64,000 bases of DNA, taken from contig OX465101.1 in assembly GCA_949987565.1 (NCBI GenBank), positions 28,794,775-28,858,774 of the forward strand, read 5' to 3'. This document shows, one piece after another, positions 52,140 to 63,864 of the stretch. The DNA is from Luidia sarsii (Eukaryota > Echinodermata > Asteroidea > Paxillosida > Luidiidae). A program made the translations under genes and the position numbers. Below the pieces are notes generated by a model that worked only from the letters and a program-made list of their open reading frames with translations, was not told the origin of the DNA and ran no database searches. The first letter of the stretch is position 1, and each line of letters starts with the position of its first letter.

Positions 52140-54945
52140 ACAAAACTGCCCACTGGAAATTCTGCCATAATATTGTTCATGTCATGTCACTGCCCCCGTA
52201 ATTGACCGTTGGACTTTTCCCGGTTGCTTAGCCAAGCCCAAAAGAGTGAGCTGAGACGGAGCGATTTCGGAAGCATAATACTTGTGATTAAGGTTTCCGA
52301 TGATCCCCATGTAATGACCACGATGGTATTTCGATTAGGGCGTACGTGGTGTGGTGCTCGTACGGGGCACGCAAGCGGACACACGGTCGTCATCGTGCGT
52401 CTAACAAGGGAAGCATCTTGTTTCTTGTTGATGTCACGCTGTGTGATCCTGAGCGTGAACACTTTATTAGCTCGGTGCCTGCACGCGGCTTGCTGACGGT
52501 TCCACCCGGACTAGCCAAGAGACGTGTCTCTGTATCTTAGGGTCACGCACGGGGCTCGTCACTATCCGAGAACTTGACTTATACGGCTCAACGGCTACTG
52601 TTTATTTCTTGCAGCAACTTATCGCACTTTTGATTTGAGCTGGATATATAACGGAGTCCTCGTTTGTCTTCAATGCGATCTTGACGCAACGATCTTGCCC
52701 AGCTTGTGCAAAACGTACAATAATTCAAACACCGGTAGCGTCTTCTCCGGTAAAGCTATTTGCCAAGTCTAATTTAATAAGTATTAACAACATCATTGTT
52801 TCTTTTCGGCCATTTTGTTTGTGTCTTGGTGGATGTGAATGGAAGTGCGTTTTGTATTTATCGATCGTGGATAATGATTTCCACCAGATATTCCTCTCTA
52901 GTTGCCCCCATTCATGGCGTTTTGCAGTTTCACTATAATGCCATTAACGAGGTTATCTCTCTTTCTTTTGAGGGGGCGTATCACCTCTTCTTGGAACCCG
53001 TGTGGTCATTTTGGGGGGCTGGTCGTCCTTTGATCAAATCCTGTGATGATTGATGCAGAAGGTTAAAAATGGTTGGTACTGTGCCAAGTTGGAATCTAGT
53101 TTACCCCACCGAGGGTATCTATGCAGATTGTTTAGCGAAAAAAGAACTTGGTCGAACACCTTGTGAGCTTTTTTGTTGTTTAATTTAGAACGGTTTTTTT
53201 GTGTGCTTATTTTGTCAAACATGGGACTATCTGTTTTATCAGATGAGATCTGTTTTATGTACTATCAGAACTAAAGCATGCAAATAGGTTGATGAGCAGT
53301 GAAAATAGTTCCCTAATGTACTTATATTAAAGTACACAAACCTCGCATCCAAGCTAAAGCGCTTAGGCTATAGCACATGACATCACCTCAACTGCCTACC
53401 CTGACTGGATTCGTCTTTTTTTTCGGTACAGCCGTCTTTAATGTGGAGTTCGTGGTCCTAATCTACGCGGGAATGCCCCCAAAAAAATATTCATTCACTC
53501 AGTGTCACCCATTTCAGAATCCCGAAACTCGGGTGGTGCAAACCGTTTCGAGATTGCCCCCATCCGCTTTGAACAGCAAAATGATTTTTCAGTAATGATT
53601 AAAGACAGCAAACTCCACTCAGGGCACATGCAGCACTGCTTTCCATAGAGGTTATAATATCAGTACAACAATACCAAGATAGTCATACCAATGGAGCAAT
53701 ACGCACATTATGAACGGATTCGGTATGTGAACGGTTTCCCCTTGTATACAGTAAGGTACAGATATTCGAACTAGGTACAGCCTTCAAGAGCACCCCAGCC
53801 ATCACGTATAGCGATGGAGATCGGCCCAAATAACAGCCTTGACATTCATCTTAAGCCAAGATTACAGTTGAAAAATTCCACATCAGATTTCTATAAAACC
53901 GGGGTTCCTTACTGTCGACCCACTATAAATAGAGTTCCGTGCTTGCCTTCTGTGTGAGGGCGCCGGTGGGGTTAATATCAATTTGCCCCCAGGGATTTCC
54001 GCTCTAATTCAAATCGGAAACCCTGTCCATTTTTTTTTCTCTTCATAAAATCCGGGCGGTATTCCCATGGGTTGAGTTGGCCCTTGAAGTCATCACAGCG
54101 GCTATTGTAATTTGTAGTGGATTTGATTTGCGTGTATGGGTGTGTGTGTGTGTGTTGTGTGAGTGCTTGTTGTACACGCATTATTTTGTTCGTAGTCGTG
54201 GATGCACGTATGCTGTATCTTCCTGCCTAGCGGCATCGTATCTGAACGTTTGCTGCTGTGGTAGACCCGTTTCTGTGAGGTCTTCGACTCCCTGCTTTGT
54301 TGCGAGCAAACAGGCGTTCAACGACCGAAAGTTCGCCAAAAAATGCCAGTCACTCCTTCCGATCGGGCCGGTGGAGAGTGGTAGGGAGGGGCGGGGGGGC
54401 ATGGGTAGAATAGGGATGATGGATGGAATAATTGAGTCTGTTTAGTTTTGGCTGAGTGCATTGTGTATACATTTGGACGCTCATGTCAGTCATGATGATG
54501 ATGATTTTCGGGGAATAAGGCTGATTTCTCAACCACCGATATACAGCCTCTCTTGGAAGGCTGCAACGCCGTCGACCCGGGGTGAATGAGCCCATTAGGC
54601 TGCCCAATTTGGTGGGACACGACTCGGTCATTAGAGCGCTTCTAATAATGAACACTATATCTCATCCGTTTGAGCGATGACGCGCGTGGTATTTTTTTTT
54701 TTTCTTCAGAGCGGCCCGTCCTGTCGAATTGGAGGGACCGAAACAAACAAACCTTGAAATCTCGTTTTGCCGCGAGCTTGTGGTGTTGCTTTTCGCTTCG
54801 ATCAACTCGGTCGTGGTTGGAACAGGGGGAAGAAACAATAACGACGAAGGATTAACGCGTCTCTTGTCGATGACGAAATGTCCGGGTGTCTCCCCCGCTG
54901 CCAGCGAACGGCGCGATGACGTTACTTGCCATCGGTGTTTTTTTA
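52140..54945. other. Unassigned low-copy DNA
   Basis: This 2.8-kb stretch is one of the least repetitive parts of the window. I found no gene, RNA or clear repeat beyond a GT run near 54140-54155 and T-runs near 53411, 54031 and 54693. A spread-out exon could be missed by eye. Confidence 0.35.
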
Positions 54946-54954
54946 TACATATAT

Positions 54955-55206
54955 TTGACCCGGCACAACGACATGAGGAATATCCCACTAAAACACTTTT
55001 TGAGTAAACAACGCCTGAAGTTAAAGTATCTTCACAATTCGATTACAAATCATTTTTTGTTTGTTTGGTATTTTCGGAAATTTTAAGTATTAGAGGATAT
55101 TATATTTTAATATCATTTGAAAGCTAATGGTATACTCTTTCACATCGTTAGAAAACCTCAAAATCTCAAAAGTGGGGTTATTCCTCATTATGCTGTGCCG
55201 GGTCGC
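54955..55206 (+). mobile_element. Family P MITE, ATAT target duplication
   Basis: The left end TTGACCCGGCACAACGACAT then GAGGAATAT pairs with the right end ATTCCTCATTATGCTGTGCC then GGGTCGC. ATAT at 54951-54954 and 55207-55210 flanks the 252-bp element. The sequence is the reverse complement of 45067-45311 with modest divergence. Both copies show 4-bp, A/T-rich target duplications. I cannot assign a superfamily. Confidence 0.8.
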
Positions 55207-55319
55207 ATATATCGACATGCTGTAGTGCGTGCGTGCGTGTCAATCTGCAAGGGTGGTACTTGACAGTGATCTGTAAGATTAGCGCGCATCGCTTGCGTCA
55301 AACCACGAGGTATATTTGT

Positions 55320-55410
55320 GCTGGGGTGGGGTGGGGTGGGGGTTGGGATGGGGGTAGGGGTGGGTTTGATGGTCGGGGTTGGGGTGGGGGGTTGGGTTGG
55401 GGGTGGGGGA
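55320..55410 (+). repeat. G-rich tract with quadruplex potential
   Basis: GGGGTGGGGTGGGG, GGGGGTAGGGGTGGG and GGGGTTGGGGTGGGGGG words give many G-runs of three or more within 90 bp, enough for several G-quadruplexes on the + strand. Confidence 0.7.
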
Positions 55411-55414
55411 TGTC

Positions 55415-56420
55415 CACGCCCACCGTCATTTTTGTTCAATCGCCTTTTGGGCGGTTCGATCGTGCGCAACTGCAGGTGCATTACTTGGCGCACTGTGGGT
55501 CAAATTTCTCAAGACACCAGGGTCAAAAATACGCCTCGATCCGCAAATTTGTAACGGTTAGATGAGATTCAGCCTAATCATCTTCATCCCGACTGGGACA
55601 TTAGAGCTTCAATAATACCCTTCTACTTAATCGTGTCCTCATGGCGATGATTCGTGCCTGTCCCCGTGTTCGGTTCATCCCAGCAAGCCTCCGCCATCAC
55701 TGTTCTTCACAGGTAGTGTTTGGTCTTGAGCAAGGTGTTGGTCGCCGATTTAGAAATCGAAATCCGGCCTAGTAGCCTAGTAGTATGGTGCTTTGCGCAA
55801 CATCATTGCGAAATGCAGCCCCATTGATCCGCTCATAGCTTTCGCACGCGGTGCACCATGCCCCGCCCGTAACTTGCGTGCGTATCATGCCGTGTGCGCG
55901 TCTTGCCTTGATCCTGACGTCCGTCTTGCTACTCGAGGGCGGCCAGGACAGCTGCGTACAGGCTCGTACACATGTACGCACACAGACTATTGCGTGTGGT
56001 ATGGCAGCGTTGCGGTCTGCGAGCCGTGTACAGCTTGCACCCGGCGTCGTATAGTGCCGTTGTGCCGTGGTTTGCGTGCGTTTGGCCCGGATCTCTGATG
56101 CTGACCGGAGCCGTACCGGAGAGGCCGCCTCGGACAAGGCTAGGTAGTGTTGGGCCTCCCTCGTGTTCCCTCTCCAGGTGGTGTCTGACCCAAAGCACGT
56201 GGCCCAGCCATCGGATTAGGTCGGCGTTTGCTTTCCAACGACGCCCTCACAAAAACACCCACATACTCCCCAAAATGCCCAATGGCTGGTGGTCATGCAT
56301 GATGAACGGGGTCGAATGGCGTCTACTGCTGTCGGGTAGTAGGAATGGCCACTTCAGAAAAGAACTCGACGCGCTGGATCCTGCTCAGTGCACTACCGTG
56401 GGCTTACATACATTGTACGG
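55415..56420. other. Unassigned low-copy DNA
   Basis: I see no gene that I can support. The frame 55972-56535 plus runs into the dispersed repeat at 56.4 kb. Confidence 0.35.
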
Positions 56421-56423
56421 TTG

Positions 56424-56735
56424 GTTGCTGGGTACCAGAACAATGGATGGGTATTCAGAACAATGGGACCGCTCCTTGTGGGGTACTTTGTTGGTACCCC
56501 ATAAGGTTTTCACGAAAATGATTATTTGGAATTAACTCAAAAAGGAGGAATTTCCGAGGTATGTTTATCCGTCACAAATAGAACTTTTTAAAATAAGGGG
56601 CGGTCGCTAGAAATTTCAGCCTAGGAAAGTGATTCTGGTTCGAAAGGGAACGATTTGCATTAGGCTTTTCTGAGAGTGTTTTTTGTGTGTGTACACGATA
56701 ACAAAGGAAATACCCCACAAGTATACGGTTGTTGG
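56424..56735 (+). repeat. Dispersed repeat (GGTACCCCATAAGG type), copy 2
   Basis: This is the second copy of 10069-10375, same orientation, sharing GGTACCCCATAAGGTTTTCA, AAAGTGATTCTGGTTCGAAA and ATACCCCACAAGTATACG. Scattered substitutions and small indels (including a GT-repeat expansion near 56684) separate the copies. Confidence 0.75.
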
Positions 56736-57002
56736 CTGGAAGCTGCATGACAGGCCCCGGTTTGTTTTGCACCGAGAAACCATTGTGCTGTGGCCATAAC
56801 AAAAACGATCCGGCGAGGTATTGTCGAACCCGATGACTGTTTGCACAAGCCATAACCCTCATATTTGAGTTGGTGTGTGTGTGTGTGTGTGTTTTGGACG
56901 CGGTTCTATAGAGGTGACGAGACGATAAAAGGGTCAAAGCAAATTCAATGGCACAGCTACCGTGGGGATATTTGACCCCGCGTACAGCACACCCTTCAAT
57001 TC

Positions 57003-60000
57003 TGAGCTCACTCACGCCAATGAGACCCGTGATCTCACTCACGCCAATGAGACCCGTGATCTCACTCACGCCAATGAGACCGTGATCTCACTCACGCCAA
57101 TGAGACCGTGATCTCACTCACGCCAATGAGACCCGTGATCTCACTCACGCCGATAAGACCCGTGATCTCACTCACGCCAATGAGACCCGTGATCTCACTC
57201 ACGCCAATGAGACCCGTGATCTCACTCACGCCAATGAGACCCGTGATCTCACTCACGCCAATGAGACCCGTGAGCTCACTCACGCCAATGAGACCCGTGA
57301 TCTCACTCACGCCAATGAGACCCGTGATCTCACTCACGCCAATGAGACCCGTGATTTCACCCACGCCAATGAGACCCGTCATCTCACTCACGCCAATGAG
57401 ACCCGTGATCTCACTCACGCCAATGAGACCCGTGATCTCACTCACGCCGATGAGACCCGTGATCTCACTCACGCCAATGAGACCCGTGATCTCACTCACG
57501 CCAATGAGACCCGTGATCTCACTCACGCCAATGAGACCCGTGAGCTCACTCACGCCAATGAGACCCGTGATCTCACTCACGCCAATGAGACCCGTGATCT
57601 CACTCACGCCAATGAGACCCGTGATTTCACCCACGCCAATGAGACCCGTCATCTCACTCACGCCAATGAGACCCGTGATTTCACTCACGCCAATGAGACC
57701 CATGAGCTCACTCACGCCAATGAGACCCGTGATCTCACTCACGCAAATGAGACCCGTGATCTCACTCACGCCAATGAGACCCGTGATCTCACTCACGCCA
57801 ATGAGACCCGTGAGCTCACTCACGCCAATGAGACCCGTGATCTCACTCACGCAAATGAGACCTGTGATCTCACTCACGCCAATGAGACCCATGAGCTCAC
57901 TCACGCCAATGAGACCCGTGATCTCACTCACGCCAATGAGACCCGTGAGCTCACTCACGCCAATGAGACCCGTGATCTCACTCACGCCAATGAGACCCGT
58001 GAGCTCACTCACGCCAATGAGACCCGTGATCTCACTCACGCCAATGAGACCCGTGAGCTCACTCACGCCGATGAGACCCGTGATCTCACTCACGCCAATG
58101 AGACCCCTGATCTCACTCACGCCAATGACACCCGTGATCTCACTCACGCCAATGAGACCCGTGATCTCACTCACGCCGATGAGACCCGTGATCTCACTCA
58201 CGCCAATGAGACCCGTGATCTCACTCACGCCAATGAGACCCGTGATCTCACTCACGCCAATGAGACCCGTGATCTCACTCACGCCAATGAGACCCGTGAT
58301 CTCACTCACGCCAATGAGACCCCTGATCTCACTCACGCCAATGACACCCGTGATCTCACTCACGCCAATGAGACCCGTGATCTCACTCACGCCGATGAGA
58401 CCCGTGATCTCACTCACGCCAATGAGACCCGTGATCTCACTCACGCCGATGAGACCCGTGATCTCACTCACGCCAATGAGACCCGTGATCTCACTCACGC
58501 CAATGAGACCCGTGATCTCACTCACGCCAATGAGACCCGTGATCTCACTCACGCCGATGAGACCCGTGATCTCACTCACGCCAATGAGACCCGTGATCTC
58601 ACTCACGCCAATGAGACCCGTGATCTCACTCACGCCGATGAGACCCGTGATATCACTCACGCCAATGAGACCCGTGATTTCACCCACGCCAATGAGACCC
58701 GTCATCTCACTCACGCCAATGAGACCCGTGATCTCACTCACGCCAATGAGACCCGTGATCTCACTCACGCCGATGAGACCCGTGATCTCACTCACGCCAA
58801 TGAGACCCGTGATCTCACTCACGCCAATGAGACCCATGAGCTCACTCACGCCAATGAGACCCGTGATCTCACTCACGCAAATGAGACCCGTGATCTCACT
58901 CACGCCAATGAGACCCGTGATCTCACTCACGCCAATGAGACCCGTGAGCTCACTCACGCCAATGAGACCCGTGATCTCACTCACGCAAATGAGACCTGTG
59001 ATCTCACTCACGCCAATGAGACCCATGAGCTCACTCACGCCAATGAGACCCGTGATCTCACTCACGCCAATGAGACCCGTGAGCTCACTCACGCCAATGA
59101 GACCCGTGATCTCACTCACGCCAATGAGACCCGTGAGCTCACTCACGCCAATGAGACCCGTGATCTCACTCACGCCAATGAGACCCGTGAGCTCACTCAC
59201 GCCGATGAGACCCGTGATCTCACTCACGCCAATGAGACCCCTGATCTCACTCACGCCAATGACACCCGTGATCTCACTCACGCCAATGAGACCCGTGATC
59301 TCACTCACGCCGATGAGACCCGTGATCTCACTCACGCCAATGAGACCCGTGATCTCACTCACGCCAATGAGACCCGTGATCTCACTCACGCCAATGAGAC
59401 CCGTGATCTCACTCACGCCAATGAGACCCGTGATCTCACTCACGCCAATGAGACCCCTGATCTCACTCACGCCAATGACACCCGTGATCTCACTCACGCC
59501 AATGAGACCCGTGATCTCACTCACGCCGATGAGACCCGTGATCTCACTCACGCCAATGAGACCCGTGATCTCACTCACGCCGATGAGACCCGTGATCTCA
59601 CTCACGCCAATGAGACCCGTGATCTCACTCACGCCAATGAGACCCGTGATCTCACTCACGCCAATGAGACCCGTGATCTCACTCACGCCGATGAGACCCG
59701 TGATCTCACTCACGCCAATGAGACCCGTGATCTCACTCACGCCAATGAGACCCGTGATCTCACTCACGCCGATGAGACCCGTGATATCACTCACGCCAAT
59801 GAGACCCGTGATTTCACCCACGCCAATGAGACCCGTCATCTCACTCACGCCAATGAGACCCGTGATCTCACTCACGCCAATGAGACCCGTGATCTCACTC
59901 ACGCCGATGAGACCCGTGATCTCACTCACGCCAATGAGACCCGTGATCTCACTCACGCCAATGAGACCCGTGAGCTCACTCACGCCAATGAGACCCGTGA

Positions 60001-60230
60001 TCTCACTCACGCCAATGAGACCCGTGATCTCACTCACGCCAATGAGACCCGTGATCTCACTCACGCCAATGAGACCTGTGATCTCACTCACGCCAATGAG
60101 ACCCGTGATCTCACTCACGCCAATGAGACCCGTGATCTCACTCACGCCAATGAGACCCGTGATCTCACTCACGCCAATGAGACCCGTGATCTCACTCACG
60201 CCAATGAGACCGTGATCTCCCTCACACCAA
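57003..60230. repeat. 27-bp satellite, about 119 units, with a 1,134-bp higher-order repeat
   Basis: The unit is GATCTCACTCACGCCAATGA plus GACCCGT. The interior has no indels for about 3.1 kb; only the edge units (near 57080-57110 and 60210) drop one base. Variants include CCGATG, GAGCTC, CACCCACG, GTCATC, CCCTGATC, GACACC, CATGAGC and CACGCAAATG. Landmarks repeat at exactly 42 units: GACACC at 58127 and 59261 and at 58343 and 59477, GTGATTTCACCC at 58674 and 59808, CATGAGCTC at 57701 and 58835. A shorter 10-unit spacing (270 bp) separates 57351 and 57621. Both strands are open for over 1,030 codons. Confidence 0.95.
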
Positions 60231-60234
60231 TGGG

Positions 60235-60515
60235 GTGGCCGGCCTGCCGACGTACGTACGCGCGCATCCGTCAATGGGATATCGGGGTTGGAGCGCCCTC
60301 ACGCGCCCAGGCCTCCCCCGAGACCGTGGCTGCTGAGGCTGAATCATCCGCCCCTGCGGACAGCCCAGTCTGAGCCATCCGTACCACGGTCTCTCATACG
60401 GTATACGCCTATAAAAAAAGAACCCCTCCTCCCGTTCCATTCAGATACAAATACAGATCAATTGCTATCGCGGTTTGGAATGAGCACCACACGTCATATA
60501 GCCACCCTGAGTAAG
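60235..60515. other. Unassigned DNA right of the satellite
   Basis: I see no gene. The minus frame 60222-60440 starts in unrelated DNA and ends at the satellite edge. It has no known domain. Confidence 0.35.
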
Positions 60516-60518
60516 ACG

Positions 60519-60592
60519 CTTCCCTCTTTTCAAAGCCCCACTCCGTCTCCAAAGAGATGCGTCACCGCAAACCTTCGACTCAACAATAATAC
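60519..60592 (+). repeat. Family H fragment with decayed stem-loop
   Basis: CTTCCCTCTTTTCAAAGCCC corresponds to the hairpin region with a broken stem. CCACTCCGTCTCCAAAGAGA matches the downstream purine-rich part, and GCGTCACCGCAAACCTTCGA is the end motif. Confidence 0.5.
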
Positions 60593-60599
60593 ATTACAA

Positions 60600-61255
60600 A
60601 TTGTGACCAATGTTGCACTTACTTTTGAGCCAGTGTCGATCAGAGGTTTAACCAGTAGGTCTATCATTATCAGACACTAAACACCAAACTGATTGTCTTG
60701 ATCAGAACCGATTACGAACTTCCCTCATTTTTTTCGGATAAGACCTGGACAAGGTACTGGGCGGGAGATTTTAAACCCAACGTTCGACTGTAATTTGTAG
60801 GCTACGATTTTTCGAGCCCGGGATGTGTTCTATCCTGCATGGCCGGGACCGACACTATCGTACAGTGGAAGACATTCAAACCTGCCCATGCATGCCGCGT
60901 GCTAAATTAGATTATTACACGTGGCTCCAGCCTTGGCCTTATCTCGGCCGAAAAGGGATTAAAGCGTTGACACGCTGCGTCACAACGATCCGTCAAACAC
61001 GTCCTACATTGCCCTAATTAAGGTCGCATTCATGTATCCAGCTGGTCGAGTTTCATTTGGCGAGGGTGGGTTTTGTTGTTAACCAGAAATGTTTTCATGT
61101 TGTGGTGATTTTCGCAGTTTTTCTCTGAGCAGGTACGGGGGCTTATGTTCCCATCCATGGGGATTTAGATCAGATCTCTCTATTTAAGTAGGACTTTGGT
61201 GGCGTCAAAAATACGCTTCATAGACTAAATACAAACCAAATAAGCAAACAAGAGA
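60600..61255. other. Unassigned low-copy DNA
   Basis: I see no gene or repeat that I can support. Confidence 0.35.
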
Positions 61256-61267
61256 ATTGTGAAAATG

Positions 61268-61420
61268 AGACTTGAAGGTTTTCATGGCAGGAGTAATGCG
61301 TTTTGCGGCGACACCATTTAAAGTTATCTTTTGTGATTATGTGTGGTTCTGAAAAGAACCGGAGGAACTTGACGTTTCGCATAGTACATACTCTGTTCGT
61401 CTTCAGGAGAATTGTGAATT
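61268..61420 (-). repeat. Family H repeat with histone-type stem-loop (copy 5)
   Basis: GACTTGAAGGTTTTCATGGC and TTTTGCGGCGACACCATTTA give the outer end. The perfect hairpin GGTTCTGAAAAGAACC lies at 61345-61360 (minus strand GGTTCTTTTCAGAACC), and CTTGACGTTTCGCATAGTAC follows. On the minus strand the hairpin is followed by ACACATAATCACAAAAGATA, where CAAAAGAT resembles a histone downstream element. CTGAAGA occurs 5' of GCGAAACGTC on that strand. Confidence 0.7.
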
Positions 61421-61424
61421 GGGG

Positions 61425-63720
61425 CGATATACATGTAGGTGGGCAGTGTTTCAAGCTATGGAGCCATGGAGGAGTTATAATGGTGAATAATGGGAGTTTT
61501 CCTCAACAAGTTAAACAATCAATTACACTTCTTTATAGCCTAACATAGAGTGCCAAAAAAAAATTGGCCTTCCTCCAAATTAATACACACACTGCTTGCC
61601 ACTGACGTGCCAGCACTTAACGCTTTGCCTATGCTAGGACTGGACACAGTACCAGCGCTATAACTATAAGACTTTTCACATTTGTTCTTCATCTGTGGAT
61701 AGTTGCCTTCTGTCGATAGCTGCATCCGTGCCTGGAAAGTGACCCTCCCGAGAGAGACGCGGGAAAGGATCCAACCAATTTCACGTCCTGTGCAGAGTCA
61801 TCGGCGAGATGACTGTTGCCTCGTCCGCTTTCTACATCACAGGCTTGACCCTTAAAGTGATCGGGTATATGTGGCAGCAGATACGATCGCGTTTCCAGTT
61901 TCCTAAAGATCACAGAATCACCTACACGCGACCGTAATAGGGCTCTGTGGGGTAACTGCGTATATACACCGCAGCCAGCGTTTGTATAACCAACAAGCAA
62001 TTTCAACTATCTCCCACACTGTATTTCGATGTTAGTAAAAACATGTATGCTCCCTCTTTTAAATAGTTGATCTTGTATGAAATGGGCTACTTCTTTTCAG
62101 CTTTGTAGTTGACCAACCTCTGAGATCGTCCTTGAATCTTCACCGGAGACGAACATTGCACGCGGGAGACACCCGCTCAATCCTTTGAACTTAGTTGGCA
62201 TGCCAGTACGACAGTCGCCGCTTGGAACCTCCGCCACCTCCCCGGTCCGTTTTGGACACACTCACGGCGTTGATTGGATCTCGCGTGAATATCGGAGCTT
62301 AAAGAAGCTCGTCGTACCAGTAGCTGATTGGAATTCCATCCTGGGGCTTTTGCTCCTTGAATGGGAGGAGTTCCCAGGGGGATGGAAGGGTGGTGGTGGG
62401 GGCGACTCTTACCGACGGAATGCCGCTCCACCTGTCTGTGGTTTGATGAAGACTACAGACGGATATCCGTAGATTATGTTCGGCCTTCTTCACCGACCCC
62501 CCTCTCCCTTCCCTTAATTCCCTCCTTGAAATTCCGCGCGATCGCCCTTCACTCTCACTTATTTTATTCCTCCTTGCACGCTGGGGATGGCCGTGGCGTT
62601 CTTGAATGATGATGACTCGGGCGCCTTCAAGACCCCCAAGAGCCTTCACATTTTTACGATGCGTTTTACAGCGGTCGCATTCCGACACTTTGTCGAGGGA
62701 AGGGGGGTCACAGTGTAGCCTACATTATCGGCGTTGGGTCCAAAAAACCCGGCACAAACCTTTGCCAAACACTTGGTCTGGGTCCATCGCAATAGACCGT
62801 ATAAGTCTCGTGGTGAAAAAGGTCACCGTACACTTCCGGGCACCTCCGCGCCGCCTGCTATAGGAGATTAACACGTGCCCAATTTTGAATGCATTATTTC
62901 ATAATGAAGAAAGCCTCTGTTCAGCTAAAAACCCAGTTTTATGGATTAAGTATATTAAAAATATACGAATGAGCAAAACAAACCTACAAAAAATGAGAAT
63001 ACGGCTGAGAAAATAATAAATACAACCTGACCTTCATCTTCCGGTTGTAAGTACAGTATTGCGAATACGGCCCGACTGTGGTACGCGAAATGAGCATTAC
63101 CGTACTACTTGTATCGCGCCGAAGTTGGTGTGGTTCCCGTTCGGGCAACAGTACATTGTGGATGCCGTACATGTAAAGAAAAAAATACAAAATCAAAACA
63201 CGATCAACGTAACGCGCGACGTTAGACAGTACACGTATGTACACATGCATTTATAAGTTTAAGGTAACAAGTTCGCTCGTCTGGGAACACGACTATCACC
63301 TCTTGTTGTATAGGTTCTACGGTTTGAAACGTGAAAACGAAATTTTTTTTAAAACTATTTTTGTCTGTAAAACGTGCAAAATCACTTACTTCACACATTG
63401 TATTTTAATATTTTATTCCTAAAAGACTATTCTAATAGTTTTTACTGCTTCAATCGGCGCGATACAAAATATTTTAACAAAAACGTTCGACGCTCCACGC
63501 TTTACCTCCTATCCGAGGAGCCCGGAAGTCAGGAATCTCGCGGTAACACGTACATTCTCGAGGCCAACTTACACGGTCTATACCGGGAGTTGATTGATTG
63601 TGACCCACGCAAGATAAGCAACATTATGAGTTATCAGAAAAAATACCAATAACGTTTGAAGAGATATGTAAATAGGCCTATTGCTCAACATTTGTTCACG
63701 AAAGATAAGATTTGAAGATT
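61425..63720. other. Unassigned low-copy DNA
   Basis: I see no gene that I can support in this 2.3 kb. The minus frame 61689-62006 and overlapping frames near 62.2-62.7 kb have no domain I recognise. 62940-63000 and 63170-63480 are A/T-rich. Confidence 0.35.
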
Positions 63721-63724
63721 TGCA

Positions 63725-63845
63725 TTGTGGAAATACCAATTTAGAATAGGAGGTTTGCGATGTCACCATGTATATCACCTCTTAAAAAGAGTACTGCGTG
63801 GCTCTGAAAAGAGCCGGTAACTCAAGGTTTTGGGTATAGTGTGTA
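63725..63845 (-). repeat. Family H repeat with histone-type stem-loop (copy 6)
   Basis: GGAGGTTTGCGATGTCACCA gives the outer end and the perfect hairpin GGCTCTGAAAAGAGCC lies at 63800-63815 (minus strand GGCTCTTTTCAGAGCC). The following GGTAACTCAAGGTTTTGGGT corresponds to the GAAAC core, which is decayed here. On the minus strand the sequence after the hairpin is ACGCAGTACTCTTTTTAAGA. Confidence 0.7.
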
Positions 63846-63864
63846 TACTCAAATACGTAACAAT

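Noticed and set aside
51517..52201. Cys/Pro/Ser/Val-rich proteins over 200 aa
   Set aside because: They are translations of the TCCTG array, present in all frames.
57003..60230. A CRISPR array
   Set aside because: Units are contiguous without spacers, and the DNA is of animal type.
57092..60274. Open frames of 1,060 aa (minus) and 1,035 aa (plus) as a large repetitive protein
   Set aside because: Both strands are open because the 27-bp unit has no stop and is a multiple of three. Substitutions show no clear coding constraint, and the frames end right at the satellite edge.
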